Shown here: positions 59,801-64,000 of the stretch, one piece after another
Layout: the number at the start of each line of letters is the position of its first letter
How positions within the stretch are numbered: the first letter of the stretch is position 1
From: Eleusine coracana subsp. coracana
Lineage: Eukaryota > Streptophyta > Magnoliopsida > Poales > Poaceae
Direction of reading: 5' to 3'
NCBI GenBank assembly: GCA_032690845.1
Contig: CM064421.1
Coordinates: 37,128,963 to 37,192,962, forward strand
DNA: 64,000 nt
Position numbers and translations under genes: made by a program
The notes under the pieces: generated by a model
Seen by the model: the letters and a program-made list of their open reading frames with translations, nothing else
Databases searched by the model: none
What the model was told of the DNA's origin: nothing

Positions 59801-60892
59801 CGCACCGAGCAAGTCAACCTCTGACGCTAGCTGTTAATCAAGTGGCGACCCACATGGACGCTGCAACTAGGCACAAGTAAACGAGTCGTTTCTGCCTTTG
59901 ATTATGTGATTCTGCAGTAGTATTTTACCCTTTGTCTGTGCGTCAGCGATGCAAGTTGTGCCCGTTGTGTTGTGCCATCCTTCTTTTCCTGCTAGTCAAC
60001 TCTCTACGAAGATTCGTTCCCGTCCGGGTCACAAAAGTAATCAATCTCCCCCGCCGGGAAAAAAGAATTGCTGGCGCTCATGGCTCTAATGATGCGTACG
60101 TTAAGGCTTTGTTTTTGCACTGGTTGGCCAAACATGGCTTTGTTTTGAGAAAATGATGTCGTGAGGTGGGATTATACATTGTGTTAGTTGCTTTGATGAA
60201 CAAAAGTGGTGATGTGTGGGCTACATAACCTACCTTATGATATTGACTTTGGAACCGGTGGAGGATCTCTGCACGGGCCCTCTTGATCTTATCATCGTCA
60301 CCGTCAACGCGTAATAAAAAAGCCAAGCAAAACACTGTTTTTTGTCAAGGACAAATCGCGAAACAGGTAACTTTCCGTAAGCACGAAAACGAGCGTGCCA
60401 ATTTTTCTTTAAGCGCTTGCATGAAAAATAAACATACAACAGCTCCGGATTCCACGCTCATCATGAATAATCGACGACATTATGTAAAAGGGAAAATTAA
60501 TAAACGACGAAGAAAAGCTTGCGCTCACTTTCAAAGATCACGGACGAAGCGAGACGAAATGGTTAAAGGCTGGCGAGAGGAGGCTACACTTGACATGTCA
60601 TCCGACGGCATCTATCTGGTGCACCAGCAAGCACGGATCACGGCGGCCGAGTACGACGGGACTATATCGACACGATCACATGAGGACATTCGACATTGCA
60701 AAGAGTCAATCAATGGAACGGACAGAACCTACGGATCAAATTTTCTCAACACACAAAAAAAAGTCTCTCTGCTACTGCTGTACATTGCATGCACACGACA
60801 CGACCGAATGAATCAATGAGGCAGGCGAGCAAGTGCAAGACGAACGAGTTAATAATGGTGGGAGCAACGAGCGACACGAACCCGGTCGATCT
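56865..60892. other. 4-kb interval between the ATL genes
   Basis: No supported gene. Two unusual frames (57804-58109 minus, 60283-60819 plus) are noted as findings. A T16 tract with flanking 16-bp direct repeats lies at 58812-58865. Confidence 0.45.
58812..58865. repeat. 16-bp direct repeats flanking a T tract
   Basis: GCCAGGGAACGTTGCT (58812-58827) and GCCAGTGAACGTTGCT (58850-58865) differ at one base and enclose a T run followed by GAGTAAA. This is the shape of a tiny retroposed insertion with target duplication. Confidence 0.8.
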
Positions 60893-61807
60893 TCACGGGT
60901 CGAGGTGGATGGGCAGCACCGTGCTCCGCGAGCTCCGGCCGAGCCCGAACGACGAGAGCAGCCGCCGGAACCGCCCGCTCGTCTCGCCAGGCGTGTTCGC
61001 GGCGGTGAGGTTGCTGCTGCTGCTGCTGCCGGCGGCGAGGTCGGCGCGGCTGGGCCCGGCTTCCGAGCTGCCGGCGGGCTCCTTCCGCGGCGGCGGCTTC
61101 CGGCCCATGTCGCCGACGAAGCAGTCCATGGAGAAGGACCGCGTGATGGGCCCCTGTTGCGCCGCGCCGCCGCTCTTGGTCGTCGCCGGGAACCTGCAGG
61201 ATCTCCCGAACTCCATCCTCGCCGCGGCGGCGCTGATGATCCGCCTGCTGTCCCCGACGACGTGGAACGCCTCGTGGTCGTCGCGCGCCACCACCGGGAC
61301 CCCCTCGGTGACGACGGTGCGGCAGAGCGGGCAGCTGACGTTGTGGTGGAGCCACGTGTCGATGCAGTCGATGTGGAACGCGTGGCCGCAGGTGGGCAGC
61401 TGCTTGAGCCGCTCGTCGGGGGCGAACTCCGCGAGGCAGACGGCGCACTCGAGCGCCGCCGAGGCGGACCGCGCGTGGCGGCGGAACTTGACGACGGGCA
61501 GCGCGGCGACCACGTCCGGGTCCAGCCCGCCGGGGAGGTCGGCCTCGTAGTCGGTGAAGAACACGGCGGAGACGCGCTCCACGACGTCCTCGCCGCGGCG
61601 GGAGCGGTGGAGCAGGCCGCCGCCGCCGCGGAGCCAGCAGCGGACGACGAGGAAGTAGTAGGCGATGAGGATGAGCGAGGTGACCATGAACCCGATGGCG
61701 ATCACGACGGCGATGGGGAACGCCGAGCCCGACCCGGCGAGCGAAGGCGGGGACACGTCCGGCGGCAACACGGGCGCGTCTGCCATGCCCGCATCAGCCG
61801 CGTCCAT
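60893..61807 (-). CDS. ATL-type RING-H2 E3 ubiquitin ligase, second copy
   Basis: Intronless, 304 residues from the ATG at 61807. A seven-codon upstream extension would need a TTG start and is left out. Order: a short N-terminus, a membrane span near 30-55 (FPIAVVIAIGFMVTSLILIA), the GLD motif (GLDPDVVAALPVVKF, about 94-108), and a RING-H2 at Cys121 to Cys162 with all zinc ligands (ECAVC, CGHAFHIDCIDTWL, CPLC). The C-terminal region has the RSFSMDCFVGD motif common in ATLs and ends in a Ser/Arg-rich tail. It is a membrane-anchored ubiquitin ligase; substrate unknown. It lies 4 kb from a sister family member on the same strand, but the two diverge outside the RING. Confidence 0.95.
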   Translation of the reverse strand: MDAADAGMADAPVLPPDVSPPSLAGSGSAFPIAVVIAIGFMVTSLILIAYYFLVVRCWLRGGGGLLHRSRRGEDVVERVSAVFFTDYEADLPGGLDPDVVAALPVVKFRRHARSASAALECAVCLAEFAPDERLKQLPTCGHAFHIDCIDTWLHHNVSCPLCRTVVTEGVPVVARDDHEAFHVVGDSRRIISAAAARMEFGRSCRFPATTKSGGAAQQGPITRSFSMDCFVGDMGRKPPPRKEPAGSSEAGPSRADLAAGSSSSSNLTAANTPGETSGRFRRLLSSFGLGRSSRSTVLPIHLDP

Positions 61808-62070
61808 CGGAAGACCTAGCTTGGCCAAGTCAATGAATGCCCTTTCGCAGGAGCGACAGATCGGTCCCGACCGGAGGGAGAAATAGGAGGCGTGGCGTGA
61901 GGCGGAGCTAGCGAGTGATCCAAGGAAGCGCGACCGGGCTGAAGCTTCAGGGCGCAGGAGGCTGTACTTGCCGGTGGCCGGCCGCTAGCTTGGTGCGCGT
62001 GGTCGCGTCGATTAATAGAAAAGAAATGGGAGGTGACTAGTCCACAGTGGCGAGGTGAGTTCGAAACGCT

Positions 62071-62077
62071 TTTTATA
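62071..62077 (-). promoter_or_regulatory. TATA box, second ATL gene
   Basis: TATAAAA on the minus strand, 264 bases upstream of the ATG at 61807. Confidence 0.5.
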
Positions 62078-64000
62078 CGAGCGCCCAGCGCAAGGCTGCG
62101 ATGGCGACGGCTCAGCTGCGCCCCCGCCGTGTGGATTGGACGCGCGTCTCATGATGGATTTGCCTTTCCTGATCGGCTGGCTGCCTGCTTGCCATGCTCT
62201 CGGGTCAACGCCTCGGCCGAGCCCGTCGGCCACTGCGCCCGCTGCTGTGCAAAACATGTGCGCGCGAGCCTGAGCTTTTTGCCGAGCCGCCGGCGCGCCG
62301 GATTATCGGAACTCGCTTGTGCATCAGTGCATGCTGTTGTACTGAAAAAAACGTCATATCGTGAGCTGGAGTGCGAGTAAATCGGGGGATATGTGACACA
62401 TCTCGCGGCAACTGGCAGCAGCCGACTCTTGTGTAAGCGCGATAAAGCCATCCAACACCTTTCAGACTACATAGTTGTACAAGTTGTTGTTGACTTCTGG
62501 AGCACAGTTTAAACAGATTTTGGAGTCCATGCCAGAGTGATTGGGCTTAAAACAGTCGGCCACTCCATATCGTCTAGACGTCAACCAAGATTATCACAAA
62601 TCGTATCATCAAGTGGACATAATGCAGCCATTTTGCATCTGCAAGATTGATAATGGCAAGTTTCTGGTTTTGTTTCTAGTGCCGTTTTCTGCCGTTACGT
62701 ACCTAACGTCTCCTCTGCCGAACTCATTGCCTGATTGAAGTAGTTCAAGGGGACGAGCTTGAAAAACATGTGTGGCAGAACTGCTCCTGTTTATATATAT
62801 TAATTCGTCGAACTAACGCGTCATCTACGCCTTTTTCGAAGAAACCCGGTTTGGACTCTTTGCTTCTCGCGTGTTTAAATCAACAGGATTTGGTTTTCAT
62901 CTGGAGTTGAAAACCGTTGCGCAGGAGTGGTTCTAGCAGCAAACTTCAGAAAACGAAAGGAGCAGTTCTAGCCACCCTCTTCTCACACTGATCTTATTAT
63001 GTTATTTTGTTCTCGTTTTTAAATAGTCAGGGGTCAACTTCTGTTGCAGACCTAGCTCGTATATACGACGCTCCATGTCGACTTCATACGCTACACATTC
63101 GTCATTGCGAACCCAATCAATTGAGCCACAAAAACCAATCAATTGCTATCGCTGATTGACCAAATTCTAAACCTGGATGCGTGACAGCATGTCGACACGA
63201 GTCCGGGATATGCTGATAATTTAGTTTCAGAAACATATCCTTTATTATTTGAAATGAGAAGCATATCCTATATATAGAAAGGGAAAAATCATGTACCTGA
63301 AGCATGTAGTTGATGTTTTTTTGACCTTTTGAGGGGAAATGCACCTGTATCTGATGCAATTCATAGGAAACATTAAACCTAGCATGGGCCCGTTCCCTTA
63401 TAAAAAAAATACATGGGTCCATTCCCTTATCAAAAAAAAAAACATGGGCCCGTTTCAACCGTCAAATGGGCTGTAACTTGTTACGATTCCTCCTCCAATA
63501 AAAAAATAAATGTTGCATTTCACACAGCAGAAGCCTGAAGCTAACTTGAGAATTGAGGTCCATCTAGGCAAGCGATTTGCGGCCCAAAATTGAGCCGCAA
63601 GTTTCACGCATTTTTTTCTTTTTCAAATTTCCCAGGCCAATGTTCAGTCAACGATTTTTGAAAAAATAAAATAATATTACTAACAGCCCGATCAAAAAAT
63701 TTGTAAAACTAACATACCAGTGTGTGTATCGATAAAAATGATTGCTCATATGTGAAAATGCATCTAGTCTCGTAGTGGATTTTGATGTATTGAATGACAA
63801 CGTGATTAAAGTATTAATGATTTTTGTGAAGTGATTAAGCAGGAGATAATTAACAAATGTACATTGTATATCTCAACATGGATATTCATTGTATGATTCG
63901 ATATTTATTTGAATGGCTTGTTCATAAGGATCAAAGAATGTATGAATAAAGGATGATGATCAATTGCTTGCGGACTCACAATTGAATGCTCTATTAAAAG
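62078..64000. other. intergenic, right window end
   Basis: No supported gene. A 29-31-base unit beginning CATGGGCCCGTTCCCTTAT repeats at 63383, 63412 and, partially, 63443. Confidence 0.45.
63383..63455. repeat. imperfect tandem repeat, about 2.4 units of 29-31 bp
   Basis: Units starting CATGGG(C/T)CC(G/A)TT with A-rich tails that vary in length. Confidence 0.85.

Noticed and set aside
60696..61819. Long plus-strand frames of 284 and 328 codons
   Set aside because: Antisense shadows of the second ATL gene; length comes from GC-rich codons, and no protein family is recognisable.
60893..61828. 311-residue version of the second ATL protein
   Set aside because: It would start at TTG; the first ATG is at 61807.
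1..64000. CRISPR arrays, operons, prokaryotic elements or RNA genes
   Set aside because: No repeat-spacer arrays; the introns and transposons are plant nuclear. I recognised no tRNA or rRNA, though small RNA genes could be missed by eye.

Overview
The window is nuclear DNA from a flowering plant, almost certainly a grass. Genes have short GT-AG introns and GC-rich first exons. MITEs, Ac/Ds-type hAT elements, a Ty1-copia element and a plant L1-type LINE lie between them. One gene matches the crown-root LBD regulator known as CRL1/ARL1 in rice and RTCS in maize, so the region probably corresponds to the CRL1 neighbourhood on rice chromosome 3. That synteny statement is from memory and was not searched. 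Species cannot be fixed; a panicoid grass is my guess.

Layout. 1-3767: a Ty1-copia retrotransposon on the minus strand, cut by the left window edge, with an uninterrupted gag-pol frame. 3768-11420: a segment present twice; the second copy is split by a ~3.4 kb decayed hAT transposon. 12454-20215: an almost complete LINE on the minus strand, bounded by identical 19-bp target site duplications, with a very long ORF1 and a decayed ORF2. 21260-26107: two convergent class I LBD genes (the second is the CRL1/RTCS orthologue). 28621-34450: a zone of small DNA transposons, including a 669-bp Ds-like element. 35029-38141: an HR-like lesion-inducing family gene on the minus strand. 40708-47267: two tandem seven-exon WAT1-related (EamA/MtN21-type) transporter genes on the minus strand. 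47931-50386: a two-exon tetratricopeptide-repeat gene on the plus strand, divergent from the second WAT1 gene. 55941-56864 and 60893-61807: two intronless ATL-type RING-H2 ubiquitin ligase genes on the minus strand.

How they relate. The genes do not form one pathway. The two LBD genes are auxin-type developmental regulators that end toward each other; the WAT1 pair is a local tandem duplication with identical exon structure; the ATL genes are family members 4 kb apart. Most of the rest is transposon sequence or has no feature I can support. I see no undescribed multi-gene system. The strongest leads are an uninterrupted copia frame, a LINE with an unusually long ORF1, a Ds-like element with Ac-type ends, a (CT)37 tract right at a WAT1 splice acceptor, nonsense changes concentrated at Trp and Gln codons in the dead transposons, and three poly-G runs of 18-24 bases.
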